DNA of 64,000 bases from NCBI GenBank assembly GCA_037178625.1, contig CM074139.1:1426001-1490000 (forward strand), in the 5' to 3' direction. Of the stretch, positions 1 to 10,077 are shown piece after piece. The DNA is from Skeletonema tropicum (Eukaryota > Bacillariophyta > Thalassiosirophyceae > Thalassiosirales > Thalassiosiraceae). The notes under the pieces were generated by a model. It saw only the letters and a list, made by a program, of their open reading frames with translations. It searched no databases and was not told the origin of the DNA. Each line of letters opens with the position of its first letter. The first letter of the stretch is position 1. A program made the translations under genes and the position numbers.

Positions 1-793
1 CAATTGTGATTGTAATGAGAATGATGATAAGGATGATGGGTTTAACAGGGAGTACTGTGAGTATGACTGTTATGCCAGCAATAAGAAGATGGCTGGCTGT
101 ATTGATCGTAACCCCTATGAGGAGGAACAGGAGGGTCAAGAAGAGCAACGTCGCTTTGAGGCCGAGCGATATGTTGGATGTGAAGAACTTGAGATTGAGA
201 ACAATGGTGACGATGGTAATGCCCAAGTCGATTACGATGAGGATGGAAATGAGATTACCTACTACGTTGGATCTATGTGCAGTGACAAGGGTGACGGAGT
301 CTACCTTGCCGTCTTTACCGATGACACCTGCACCAACCAGGCTGATACCAGTGTTTACCAGAGGTTGACTGGAACTGCCCTCCCATACTCTCAGAGCAGC
401 AAGACCAGCCTCATCACCACCGAATGCGTCTCATGCATTGAGCAGGAGGATCCCAACCGTCAGGCCGAGGCAGAAGCCAACGGTGAATACTACGAGGAGG
501 AAATCAAAATCTCTGAGGCCTGTACTGAAATGTATGAGGCTGCTGGAAAGTGTGAGACCAACCTCAAGGCCTCATCCAAGTACTCGGAGGCGGATACCGA
601 TGCTTGCTCCTACATTGCTGGTATCAAGATCACCAGGTCGAATGGTGTCCTTGACAAGCGTATGGCCAAGGGATCCAAGGTTGCTACCGCCTTTATTGTT
701 ATCTTTGGAGTTGCCTTTGTTGGCCTTGCTGGATTTGTGTACACTCTCCACAAGAAGATTATGGATGCCAAGAAGGCTCCTCTCTTGGACTAA
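1..793 (+). CDS. Cys-rich single-pass membrane protein, C-terminal part (5' truncated)
   Basis: The frame is open from base 2 to the stop at 791-793 (263 codons), so the start lies outside the window. The visible part is acidic, with many Asp/Glu and about a dozen cysteines in Cys-x-Cys and spaced patterns. This suggests a disulphide-bonded lumenal or extracellular domain. Near the end one hydrophobic helix (VATAFIVIFGVAFVGLAG) is followed by a short basic tail with Lys-Lys pairs. Inferred topology is type I with a cytosolic tail of about 17 residues. I do not recognise a named domain; secreted proteins of this kind with one C-terminal helix are common in diatoms. The coding assignment is firm from codon continuity, but the function is unknown. 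Confidence 0.75.
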   Translation, partial: NCDCNENDDKDDGFNREYCEYDCYASNKKMAGCIDRNPYEEEQEGQEEQRRFEAERYVGCEELEIENNGDDGNAQVDYDEDGNEITYYVGSMCSDKGDGVYLAVFTDDTCTNQADTSVYQRLTGTALPYSQSSKTSLITTECVSCIEQEDPNRQAEAEANGEYYEEEIKISEACTEMYEAAGKCETNLKASSKYSEADTDACSYIAGIKITRSNGVLDKRMAKGSKVATAFIVIFGVAFVGLAGFVYTLHKKIMDAKKAPLLD

Positions 794-1190
794 ATGTATA
801 CTTGAGACTGGTGTCTGAGCTAAACAGCTTTAGGGGAATATGATGAAATCTATTGGGGTTGAATGATTTTTATGTGTATTTTTTTGTTGATAGAGACGTG
901 TGGTTCTATAAACTCTATTGACGTGGCAGCAAAGAAGAAGATGAAGAGTTCATTATTATATATAGTGACTAGAAAACGAGTAAACATAGGGTGCTCTACT
1001 GCCAGATTACTTCCATTTTTTTGTACAACAGGCTCTATCCTAGTATCTATTATCTCTATTTGTTTCTATGTACATTTTGTTTGTGTTTGTTCCAGTAGTG
1101 CACGTACTTTCAAAAATGTGCAGTCATCAGGAAAATGTCAGTTGCGATAGTGAGGGTAAATGGTGTGTACCCTCCAGGCTCACAATAAAA
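794..1190. other. intergenic, 3' ends of convergent genes
   Basis: AT-rich sequence between two converging genes. Short open frames here have no protein-like composition. I see no repeat or RNA gene. Confidence 0.6.
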
Positions 1191-2244
1191 TTACTTTGTG
1201 CAATAATCAATCACATTCATTGGGGAGATCGAAGAGACAGAAGAAGGAGTCTCTTCTTTCGAGTCTTCTTGAGCATTATAATCATCAGATGGGAAGACAG
1301 CGGAGTCCATATCACTACCAAAGTATTCAAGACTAGGAAGTTGGGGACATAAGCGTTTTAAGGAAAGCTGACACTGAGACACAGCAGTCAAGTCAATTGC
1401 TACGAATGAATCCATCATCAACGCTTCAAAGGATTGCTTCATGTCTGTAGTAAGGATATGAGGATTCTCAGAAGCAATCTTTTCCTCCGTGTTTTTCAGG
1501 GCAGCATACACGATAACAGAGGAGGTGAATCTTTCCAGAAGAGCAGGTATGAAGATGGCCAGCTCCACTTGATATCTGGTGGCCTCGTATAGATAAGAAG
1601 TTGTGGTGGAGCAACACTCTCCCAGAGGATGCAGTTGAGAAAAATTCAAGGCAAACATGTGGAGTGTCGGAGGATTGAGGCGCCAATCCAACTGTTCGAG
1701 AATGTCCATCTCCATCTCGTAAATTTCTTGTGGGTCAACATGGCCATACAGAAGTCTAGCCATAGCAAGAGAGCGGTTTCGGACGAGGCAATCCTCCGAT
1801 ATAGAGTGGAGCTTGATCGCAAGGAAGAGCGAAGTGACGGCTATGATTTGGTACTTGTCCTTAGTGTGCACATCTTCGCAGGATTTCGAGGTGTAACGAT
1901 CAAAGTAGCTAATAGCCACTCCTACAACTTCCCGATCGAAGTTGTAGTGATCAACGAATTCATAATACCTGCGTGGCAAAACAATGTCGAAAAACGGAGG
2001 TGAGCAATAAATTCGCGGAACACACATTTGAGTGCAGCATGAAGGATCAAAGCACTCACCAATCGCAAATTTTATGACGCCAGTGGCTGGATATTGCGTT
2101 GCTCAATTCCTCATGTTGGTGAGACACCTTCATATATTTGTAAGACGATTCCTTCTGAAAAAGGCAACTTAACTCTTCCAAGGAAGACTTTCGACAACGC
2201 TGCTTCTCACTAAAACCCATGATCGATTGTGATTGATGATTCAT
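1191..2244 (-). CDS. cyclin, diatom-expanded type (tandem copy 1)
   Basis: Two exons, 2060-2244 and 1191-1968, give 320 residues. The intron begins GTGAGT, ends CAG and interrupts a Trp codon (phase 2). The cyclin box starts at the junction: a basic stretch ending KICDW is followed by YYEFVDHYNFDREVVGVA and SYFDRY, the usual first helices of a cyclin N-fold, with conserved Arg-Glu and FDRY. A C-terminal fold continues (YLYEATRYQVELA). Cyclins bind and activate cyclin-dependent kinases in the nucleus. No destruction box is obvious. The next gene, same strand, is a paralogue with its intron at exactly the same place. The start at 2244 is chosen as the first ATG of the frame; a second ATG eight codons on is possible. 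Assignment to the diatom-specific cyclin group is by resemblance only. Confidence 0.85.
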
Positions 2245-3234
2245 GCCGACGCAACTCGAGAGGAGAGATGGATGGTGTGAGGCTTACGATGAATTAACTT
2301 CCAGTGATGTGACCACTCAATCAATGCATGTTCGTCTTCTCTGTGAAAGGAGTGGTTGCGCTTCTTCAGCTTCCTTCGACCTACACTGCACCTGCATGCA
2401 TCGCAGTTACTGTCGCGGCTCTGCGTGCTCGCGCTCGTGCTGCCGACAGATAGAGGCCTCATCACCTTCAATATATCCATTGCTTCCAACAGGAGCGTCT
2501 GAAGAGTGAACAACACGCAGCACTTTGAAGCGCAGAGTGCGCCACTCCATGTGAAGCGAACACATCCAATTAAAAAATGAGCGGTACTAAAGTCCTTAAG
2601 GAAGCAAGATTTCATTGATAGAATCTGGGTATTCCATACTCACACATACCGGTTGTTTTCTGGTATTAAAAACACAGTTTAGTTGTTTCAAAAGTCGTAC
2701 GTCACCCCCCATTTAACATGCGTCATATCTCTTCGCTTCAGGTTAACTACTTCCTTACATATTCCCTCTGCGCGAAGAGAAGCACACTGGCAGGTTAATA
2801 AAAAATCTACAATAGGAATTCGGATCCCCCAAAGGTTAACCCTGCCGTTAACCTCTGGTTGCGAACTTTCCTGCTTCTCTCATTTCTGCGCTCTTCGCGC
2901 GCTTCATGAGAATCAAAGAAATGTGAATCAGCCATCCACGAGCTCTAGAGAGCATGACCAAAATAATAAGTTCGAATTTTCCGTTCCTTGGTACTTTTTT
3001 GGATCGACTCGGATCCTCAATCTCATCATGTCAGTACTTTCATACTCCTGGGCTCTCTCTCGGTGCCAAGGGAGATACTGTACAACTTACTTCACTCAAG
3101 TGCAATGCTGCGAGCCAGGAACATCAATGAAGAATGCTCAAAACAGCATCACTTTTTCATTCTTGTACAATAGAAAATGTGTAAATGTGTGAAGACTAAA
3201 CAACATAGAAAACATTTATTCGTTTCACATATAA
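2245..3234. promoter_or_regulatory. spacer between the tandem cyclins, probable promoter of cyclin 1
   Basis: About 1 kb with no convincing gene. It holds several GGTTAA words (for example 2834-2840 and, inverted, 2847-2853), one TGCGAAC at 2860-2866 that recurs near cyclin 2, and a CTTCGCGC word at 2893-2900. A plus-strand open frame across 2683-3192 has no domain and a biased, non-coding look. Confidence 0.4.
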
Positions 3235-4197
3235 TTACATACAGAAGCTGACCACAGTTGTCGGAGAATTCGAAACGTTTCTGTCGCTGTCGCTATCGCT
3301 GAAGTAGTCAAGATCAGGTAGTTGATGACATACTCTTTTCAACATGATCTGACATTGAGCAACTTGTGTCGGGTCTACCATCTCGCTTGAATGTATTTCC
3401 GGTGCATCAAGTGACGATAGCTTCCCTTCTTCGGTGAAGACGAGAGGATTTTCAGCATAGATCTTCTCCTCGGCATTCTTCAAAGCAGCGTATACTACGA
3501 CAGATGACTTGAAATTCACCAGTATCTCTGGCATGAAGATGGCAAGCTCAACTTGATATCGTGTAGCCTCGTAAAGGTAGGATCCTGATTGATTGCATAC
3601 ATTACTTATAGGGTGCAACTTGCTGAACATTAAGGCAAAATCGTGCAGTGTTGGTGGGTTGACATACCACTCGAGGCTCTCGAGCATGTTCATTTCCATA
3701 TCCACTATATCCTGCGGCGTAGGTGAGCCGTAGAGGATTTTGGACAGGGCTCGACTGCGTAATAAGTTAGTATCCTCTTCACAGACTTCACAAGATGTAG
3801 AATGTAGCTTTATTGCGAGGAAGAGAGCGGTGGCAGCTACGGTCTGGTAGGTGTTCAAGGTGTTTACGTCTTCGCAAGATTTTTGGCTTGCAATGGAAAT
3901 GTAGCGATCGAAGTAGTTCATGGCCACTCCTACAACCTCTCGATCGAAGTTAAAGTAGTCAACGAATTCATAATACCTGATACGATGGGTGTTCAAGAGA
4001 TACACAACATGAGTGTGTGAAATGTTTATCGAGGAATGTATTTTCCCTGGAAAAACTTACCAATCGCATATCTTGCGCCGCCAACCCAGACTGCCCCGAT
4101 CCCGCTGCGGATTAGGGGGAATCTGCATCTGATACTGCTTCGATTGCTCTTTCAGCAAGAGGCAATCTAACGTACGGCGGTAATCATTCAACTCCAT
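3235..4197 (-). CDS. cyclin, diatom-expanded type (tandem copy 2)
   Basis: Exons 4061-4197 and 3235-3976 join to 292 residues. The donor is GTAAGT and the acceptor CAG, again splitting the Trp codon of the KICDW-YYEFVD junction. The cyclin box reads YYEFVDYFNFDREVVGVA then NYFDRY, and the second fold contains YLYEATRYQVELAIFMPE, almost identical to copy 1. The first exon is much shorter (45 codons) and unrelated except for the last residues before the junction. The C-terminus ends soon after an acidic Asp/Ser stretch. Tandem duplication followed by divergence of the first exon is the simplest history. The protein should act as a CDK regulator; which cell-cycle phase or signal it serves cannot be read from the sequence. 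Confidence 0.85.
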
Positions 4198-4766
4198 TGC
4201 ATTGCTACTTCTTTTGTGTGTTTTGCGAACGCGAAGTGTAAATAAATAACAACTGCTTCAAATCAAAACTTCTTCACGTGGTTTGAAGTTAGTATCTTTT
4301 TTCATGATCGCGTTCTCTCCTTCTGTTATCGGTCGTAAAGAAGAGCGTGTTTGTCGTAGAGAATGCGAACACTATACCTCGTTTCTGTCATGTCTGCATC
4401 GGCTTTGCACTATCCCTTTCGCGCGTTCTTCAGTAAATAAGCACTAATTCCGTGAAGAATGCGAACTCAGGTAAGTTTTACCCTCCTCGCGTTACGCTTC
4501 CATTGGGCCTTTTTTTTCTGTCCTGTCCTCACTACTGTACTTTCTCACAATTCAAGTATTCTTAAAATCCCGTCTAGTTCGCATCGAGTTCGCATCGAGT
4601 TCGCATCAGTAGCAGCCAACATGCATCGCGCGCATCGCGCGTTTTCTTTAAGTAATGTGGGCGTAATAACTTATGTACATGGGCTGTCTGTCCCTCCCTC
4701 CAAACAAACCAAAAACCAAACCTCCAAGTCGACCTCCACTAACTTTTTCTCTACTACACGTCCACC
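4198..4766. promoter_or_regulatory. divergent promoter region between cyclin 2 and eIF3f
   Basis: Lies between two divergent starts. TGCGAAC occurs at 4224-4230, 4364-4370 and 4460-4466, and its reverse complement GTTCGCA three times at 4577-4605. A TTTCGCGC word (E2F-like consensus) lies at 4417-4424, and two more CGCGCG-rich words follow around 4626-4642. A GTAAGT at 4471 could be a 5'-UTR donor, but no acceptor is clear. Regulatory meaning is inferred from repetition only. Confidence 0.45.
4577..4607. repeat. three tandem 11-bp units GTTCGCATCGA
   Basis: Units begin at 4577, 4588 and 4599; the last is incomplete. The core GTTCGCA is the reverse complement of the TGCGAAC word scattered through the cyclin promoters. 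Confidence 0.8.
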
Positions 4767-5949
4767 ATGGCCGCCGCTCTAGCCCAACCAACAACCTACG
4801 GGTGCTCCCCCGCCCTCCTCCTATCCAGCAAAGCCGCTCCTTTGTCGGCAGCTGCCGTGGCTTCCCGAAGCAAGAGTGCTCCTGGAGAATCGTCGGTCGT
4901 AACCGATGTGGTCGTACACCCCATTGTGTTGCTAAGTGTATTGGATCATCACACGAGGAGACAGGAGGGGGCTGGACGTGTAATTGGAACACTACTTGGA
5001 AAAAGAGATGGTGACAAGGTAAGTTACTGATCATTATCATTCTAGATATATTGCTGCGTCGAGTGCAGTGTGCATATCATATGCATCAGAGCCGTGTGCG
5101 TATCACATGCATCAGAGCACAGCTGCTCGGGCAAGGATAGCGAAGAAAAACATTTCTATTGATTATTTGCAAATTTCATCACTGACAATAATTATACTTC
5201 GTTGCAAATATTTTCAGGTTGAAATCACCAACGCTTTTGCAGTACCACACGCCGAGCGCGGTGACGAAGTTGCCATCGGCAAAGACTTTAATCGTCAGAT
5301 GCTTGCGCTTCACCTCCGCGCAAACCCTCGCGAGACTGTCATGGGATGGTATGCCACCGCCCTCCCCGACGAAAACGATCCCAATGGAGAATCGAAATGT
5401 ATTGCTGATACGAGTTCATTAATTCACGATTTTTATGCCGGAGAATGTGACGACGATCCGATTCATTTGGTGGTAGATACAAGTCTTCAGACGGACGCTA
5501 TTGCTCTTCGGGCATACAAGTCCACCCCTGTCTGTATCAAAAATGAACCACTTGCCAATATGTTCAATGAAATTCGGCTTTCTGTGAAATCATCAGAATC
5601 AGAGCGTATCTGCATCGATCGTATGATTGGATCCAACTCGGCGGAAGGTGCATCCACCAATGAAGATGAGACTGCCGCCCTCCAGGTGTCCATGGAGAGG
5701 CTATTGGAAATGCTTGAGACTTGTTCGGAATATGTAGATAAGGTTGTTGATGGGACAGTTTCACCGGATGATGAAGTGGGAAGAAATATTTCGGAGGTAT
5801 TAAACAGTGTCCCACGGATCCGACCCGAGGTGTTTGATAAGATGTTCAATGATAGCTTGCAGGATTTGTTGATGGTTACATATTTGTCCAATATTACTAA
5901 GACTCAGCTCACTATTGCTGAGAAGTTGAATGAGACACTTGGAAAGTAA
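4767..5949 (+). CDS. EIF3F: eukaryotic translation initiation factor 3 subunit F (MPN domain)
   Basis: Exons 4767-5018 and 5218-5949 (GTAAGT donor, TTTCAG acceptor, phase 0) give 327 residues, close to the usual length of eIF3f. The start ATG sits in a CACCATGGCC context. After an Ala/Ser-rich leader the MPN fold begins: VVVHPIVLLSVLDHHTRR, then VIGTLLGKRDG, and in exon 2 VEITNAFAVPH. The JAMM metal-binding motif (Glu...His-x-His...Asp) is absent where MGWYATALPDEN stands, as expected for the catalytically inactive MPN subunits eIF3f/h and Rpn8. The C-terminal helical part with SVPRIRPEVFD and YLSNITKTQL matches eIF3f better than Rpn8. The protein works in the cytosolic eIF3 complex. It shares its upstream region with cyclin 2. 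Confidence 0.9.
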
Positions 5950-6223
5950 GCATATTAAATAGGATAATAAAATGAGCATAATATTTCTGGGTGGACCACT
6001 GGAGAATAGTAATATATGCTGGGCAGAGCCGAGATGTGAGATATGCCTGCATAAAGCTTTGAATATTAGACGAGTGTAGTCAGCACGACTCGTCATCACT
6101 AACCTTTCAACTGATACCAAAAGAATAATATAGATAATTGGCTTATATACATATTATTTAGCAAAATTTAGTTAGAGAGGAAGCAATCCCTCCTAGCAGA
6201 GCTAGATTTGTAGCATGTCAAAT

Positions 6224-7613
6224 CTAGTTCATTTCAAACACCTCCTCATGCTCCTCTCCTTCAGCAATAGTATCGAAATTATTGTTCGAAGGAGTAGTAA
6301 CCAGATGATTGCGTTCCATATTACCGCAAGAAACAGAACGGGGTCTTCCCGTATTCTTGGCAGAAAGTGGATCTGGAACCATAAAGTGCTCTTCTTGAGG
6401 AGCAGTATAGTAGTGCCTACTTGTAACAGTTGCGGCAAATTTCACTCTGCGTTCATCATAACTTTCCGCCCGAAGTCGACGTTGTGGAGCAGCAGGCACA
6501 ACCAATTCTTCTTTGGAGGAGTTCCTTAGTATTGGAAAGGGTACTTGGACACTGCTGTCGACACTTTTCCCTAGAATGGAAGCATCACTGAGACTCTCCT
6601 TTGATTCTGGATCTGTAATGGCAGCAATTTGAACTATCTTTGAATGCATCAACATGGAATTTCTGGGTGGACTCTCTACCCAACTCTCATCATTTGAAGT
6701 ACCAGGGTTGTTGCCAGACAAAGCAGAAGAATGCCTTGGCGGTGGAGGAGGCATAAGTTGTGCAGAATTAGTTCGTCCAAAGCTTGGTTTCCGAACCCCA
6801 TTACTAGATGCTTTTTGCGTAGTAGGAAGGTTGGTAGCAAAACTCTTTTCAAGATTGAATTTGGCAGCACCAGACATCGAGCACGAATTGGAAGACAACG
6901 CATCCGCAAGCAGCGAGGCAGTATTATTGCTCCGTCCTTGACTTCGATGTCTATCTGCCGCGTTCTTGGCATACCGTGCCATGAGACTACAAACTAAACA
7001 AGAATTTTGATCAGGTTGCATTCCATTGGTCCTACGACCCAAACCTACTTGTTTCAGTCGTAAATCTTTGCACCGACGATAATGTGCGAGAAGCTTCCGA
7101 GTTTCATTGCACCCCTTGGTACAGGATGGGCATGGGAAGTTAGGCCCAGCTGGGCAGGTTTTCACATGAACTAGAAGAAGTTTTGTATCATCGCAGCCAC
7201 GGTGTGCACATGTGCCTTGTGGTTGGCGACAGTTCTGAAAGTAATGCAGAATATAAGTAGGTGGATGAAGTTTAGACAAAGAGGTACTCTATGGCAGTGA
7301 TGAGCAAAGCAAGTGATGCATAGACGACCAAGAGTGATGAGCTTACCTGTGCATGTAAGATGAGCCATAACGATGCAGCAGCCTTTTTGGCCTTGGCCAT
7401 CAAATCTCCAACATTCGCAGCATGCTCTTGTAGCTGTGGCGGAGTGATAGTATTTGGTTCATCATCTTCCTCCATCGACTTGGAGGCTGATGATGCTGAT
7501 GAGGCATTGTTGTTGCATGGATAGCAAGGTTGGTACTTGCTGGTACTACCATGCCCTATGATATGCTCAGATGATGATGGAGGCCCCCGATTGTTTACGG
7601 ATGGCGAGGACAT
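6224..7613 (-). CDS. TAZ zinc-finger protein
   Basis: Exons 7347-7613 and 6224-7234 (GTAAGC donor, TTTCAG acceptor, phase 0) give 425 residues. The frame is open a little further upstream but without ATG, so the start is placed at 7613. The TAZ domain spans the junction, about residues 70-150: LWLILHAQ, then NCRQPQGTCAHRGC, LLVHVKTCPAG, CPSCTKGCNETRKLLAHY and CLVC, giving the repeated His-Cys-Cys-Cys zinc sites and helices typical of the family. TAZ domains bind transcription factors in CBP/p300, but here there is no acetyltransferase, KIX or bromodomain. The last 270 residues are Ser/Pro/Asn-rich and look disordered. A nuclear adaptor role is the best inference. Confidence 0.82.
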
Positions 7614-8128
7614 GCTACGATATCCAATGGATATAGCGATGTCTATTTGTTGAAGGTGGTACGTGTCAAACAATGCTATTGCGCTATAATATTATCATGT
7701 CCTTATGGCAATCAATATGCGTGATGTGTACACTAACACAAGCTTTTGAAACAGAACTGGTGGTGGCAGAATACTTTTCAAGATTTCAAGATTTGTTTCT
7801 TTCCTCTCCAGCCATTGGAACCCCCATCTGATCCGCTTCTCATGCTGGTGTCTTTGTGTGGCTGTGGAAGGTGGTCGTAGTTGAAGGCTGGATGGTTGGT
7901 GAGGAGAGGCGCTGAAGATGGATGACGCTGAAATCGGAACGCAAATTCAAATGTGTGGATGTCAGTGATTGACGGTGCGTAAATGTCTGAGCGACATGTT
8001 CTTCGGGCGTTTCTCGCGTTTGTTTTTCTCAAAATTTTGATTTCAATTCATTTCATTTGAATGCATCCATGAAACAATTTTAGTACACATCTTATGTGTT
8101 ACGGCTGTTGCGGACATGTCAATGAGCC
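7614..8128. other. intergenic, divergent 5' regions
   Basis: Holds the upstream regions of the TAZ gene and of the kinase-like gene. A minus-strand frame at 7778-8032 has no recognisable features. I see nothing else. Confidence 0.5.
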
Positions 8129-9997
8129 ATGATTAACTCTTCTCTACCATCTGCCTGCCACTCGTCTTCTCTCAAGTCATCCTCGCCAGGCAGGCCCTTG
8201 AAGCGGCGTATCTTCCCACAGACACCGCCGCCTCCACCAAAGACGAAAACCAATGCTATTCATCCGTACACGACAGCTCCAGATCTAGAATCAACGCCTG
8301 ATTCAGAATCTGCCAAAGGCCATCCAGAGCTACTGATCAACCGTCAAATACTACCTGCACCTCATTCAACGACAAATCGGCAAAAATATAGTATGATCCG
8401 TCCCAAGCACATGATCCCAATTCTATTGTTCCTAGCAACCGGAGTTCCCTTCATTGTGCACTTCCAGCTAGGGCCAGAGATGCAACGACAGAATCAGCAA
8501 CAGATCAAACTAGACGAACCAAAATTGACAGAAAGGAATAGCATCCCGAAAAGAAAGAAGCCGCATAGATCACAGCATGACACCAAGAAGGAAGAGGAAT
8601 CCTCGTCCATTCAAAGAGATTCTCATTTCTTGAGGCACCAACCGTCCAATAAAAAGAGTTTGATGAAGTTTCATTCCATACCAGAAACACAAACTCCTTC
8701 GACATTGAATCTATCACTGCCAAGCTTGACGAAAAGTATTAAAGTTGACGGGATTACTGTATCACTAATGAGCGGTACTGTTGGAAACAACGTTCAGGTC
8801 CGAAATAGCAACACACACCCTGAAAGCTTGAATGATACCAAAGAGTTGAACGCTCCAGATGGAAATAATTCAAATGAAGACAACAACGCATCAAATGATG
8901 AGACGCGGGTACTCACCAGCGAAACAGCCGCGTGGGAACCAGATCAAGAGTGCATCCCAATGGAGGATTGGCAAACGACATTCAAACCCACTTGCAACTC
9001 ACTGCACGAGATGGACATGCCCTTCCTACTCAATAAGGAGGCCTACTCTCTTGTTAGCAATAAAGGATTTTGGAGAAACGCATGGAATGTGGATATGAAG
9101 ATTGCCGAGAATGGGATGTCACCGGTGAGCAATATTGTGATCAAGTCTCTCAAGTATTATCATGAACCGAATGATGAAACGTTTGAGTTGAATCGGGTGG
9201 ATGGTGTTTCGATGGAGCAGTTGACCCATAGTCGATATATCACGGATATTTATGGGTATTGTGGTACGACCTCGCTGCAAGAATTTGCTGGTGGGAATTT
9301 GGCAAAGTTCCTCCCCAAGCTGAAACCAATAGAGCAGCTAGGTATGGCTGCGTGGGTGGCAGCTGGGGTTGCAGATATTCACGAAGTAGGCAAGAAGAAA
9401 GCTAGTGGCGATGGTAATACAGCTGTCCTTAACAATACCATCGCTGCATCTCTAATCCACAATGATATCAACATGGACAACATCCTTTTGGGCAATCGCG
9501 ATGGAATCAACGTCCCATTAATCAATGATTTCAACATTGCAATATTTCGGAAGAAAGATGCCAAGACAGGAGCACCCTGCAAATTCCGTGGACGTTTCTT
9601 CAACCCGCAATGGATGGCTCCCGAACAAATGTTTACAAATGACAGAGAAGATAGCTTATCCATAGGATTCTTGAACGAAAAGATTGATGTCTATGCATTA
9701 GGAAACATTCTTTACAAAATTGCTGTTGGAAAGTCTCCTTGGAAGTACAATTTCAACAAGGCACCGAAGATACTTGACGAACACAAGGAGAAGATTACAA
9801 GGGCAAAATTAAAAGGTGGCAAGCCAAAGGTGCCAGATGAAGCTAAGAATTCCGAAGATCCAAGCATTCAAGCAGTGTTGACTGCCATGGATAGATGTTA
9901 CAGAAATGATCCAGATGTAAGGCCGTCAGCTAGAGAGATATCAGACTTTTTGAATAAGAAATTCTTGACAATAGGTCGCAAGAGTATTGAGCAATGA
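8129..9997 (+). CDS. membrane-anchored kinase-like protein with HND and DFN motifs
   Basis: A single exon of 622 residues. One hydrophobic helix (about residues 95-112, MIPILLFLATGVPFIVHF) follows a Pro/Ser/Lys-rich leader, so this is probably a type II protein with a lumenal kinase fold. Landmarks are a beta-3-like VIK with Lys339, HND at 444-446 with Asn451 (the HRD-xxxx-N site, Arg replaced by Asn), DFN at 467-469 (DFG with Gly replaced), and WMAPEQ at 495-500. DVYALGNILYKIAVGKSPW marks the F helix. A glycine-rich loop is not visible. Lys, both Asp and the metal-binding Asn are kept, so activity is possible. Topology resembles secretory-pathway kinases, but no closer family can be named. 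The gene converges on its neighbour with 80 bases between stops. Confidence 0.8.
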   Translation: MINSSLPSACHSSSLKSSSPGRPLKRRIFPQTPPPPPKTKTNAIHPYTTAPDLESTPDSESAKGHPELLINRQILPAPHSTTNRQKYSMIRPKHMIPILLFLATGVPFIVHFQLGPEMQRQNQQQIKLDEPKLTERNSIPKRKKPHRSQHDTKKEEESSSIQRDSHFLRHQPSNKKSLMKFHSIPETQTPSTLNLSLPSLTKSIKVDGITVSLMSGTVGNNVQVRNSNTHPESLNDTKELNAPDGNNSNEDNNASNDETRVLTSETAAWEPDQECIPMEDWQTTFKPTCNSLHEMDMPFLLNKEAYSLVSNKGFWRNAWNVDMKIAENGMSPVSNIVIKSLKYYHEPNDETFELNRVDGVSMEQLTHSRYITDIYGYCGTTSLQEFAGGNLAKFLPKLKPIEQLGMAAWVAAGVADIHEVGKKKASGDGNTAVLNNTIAASLIHNDINMDNILLGNRDGINVPLINDFNIAIFRKKDAKTGAPCKFRGRFFNPQWMAPEQMFTNDREDSLSIGFLNEKIDVYALGNILYKIAVGKSPWKYNFNKAPKILDEHKEKITRAKLKGGKPKVPDEAKNSEDPSIQAVLTAMDRCYRNDPDVRPSAREISDFLNKKFLTIGRKSIEQ

Positions 9998-10077
9998 GTA
10001 TTGATGTCGTGTAGATTAATTGGCAAGGTTTAGGAGAGATATTCGGATGAAAACAATTTATCTAAATTAAATGCACA

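Noticed and set aside
2683..3192. Open frame of 169 codons on the plus strand between the cyclins
   Set aside because: No domain, unusual composition, lies where the cyclin 1 promoter should be, and shows no splice-linked partner.
4459..4782. Plus-strand frame starting at 4459 upstream of eIF3f
   Set aside because: Low-complexity product overlapping the eIF3f start in another frame; a GTAAGT is present but no matching acceptor, so at most a leader.
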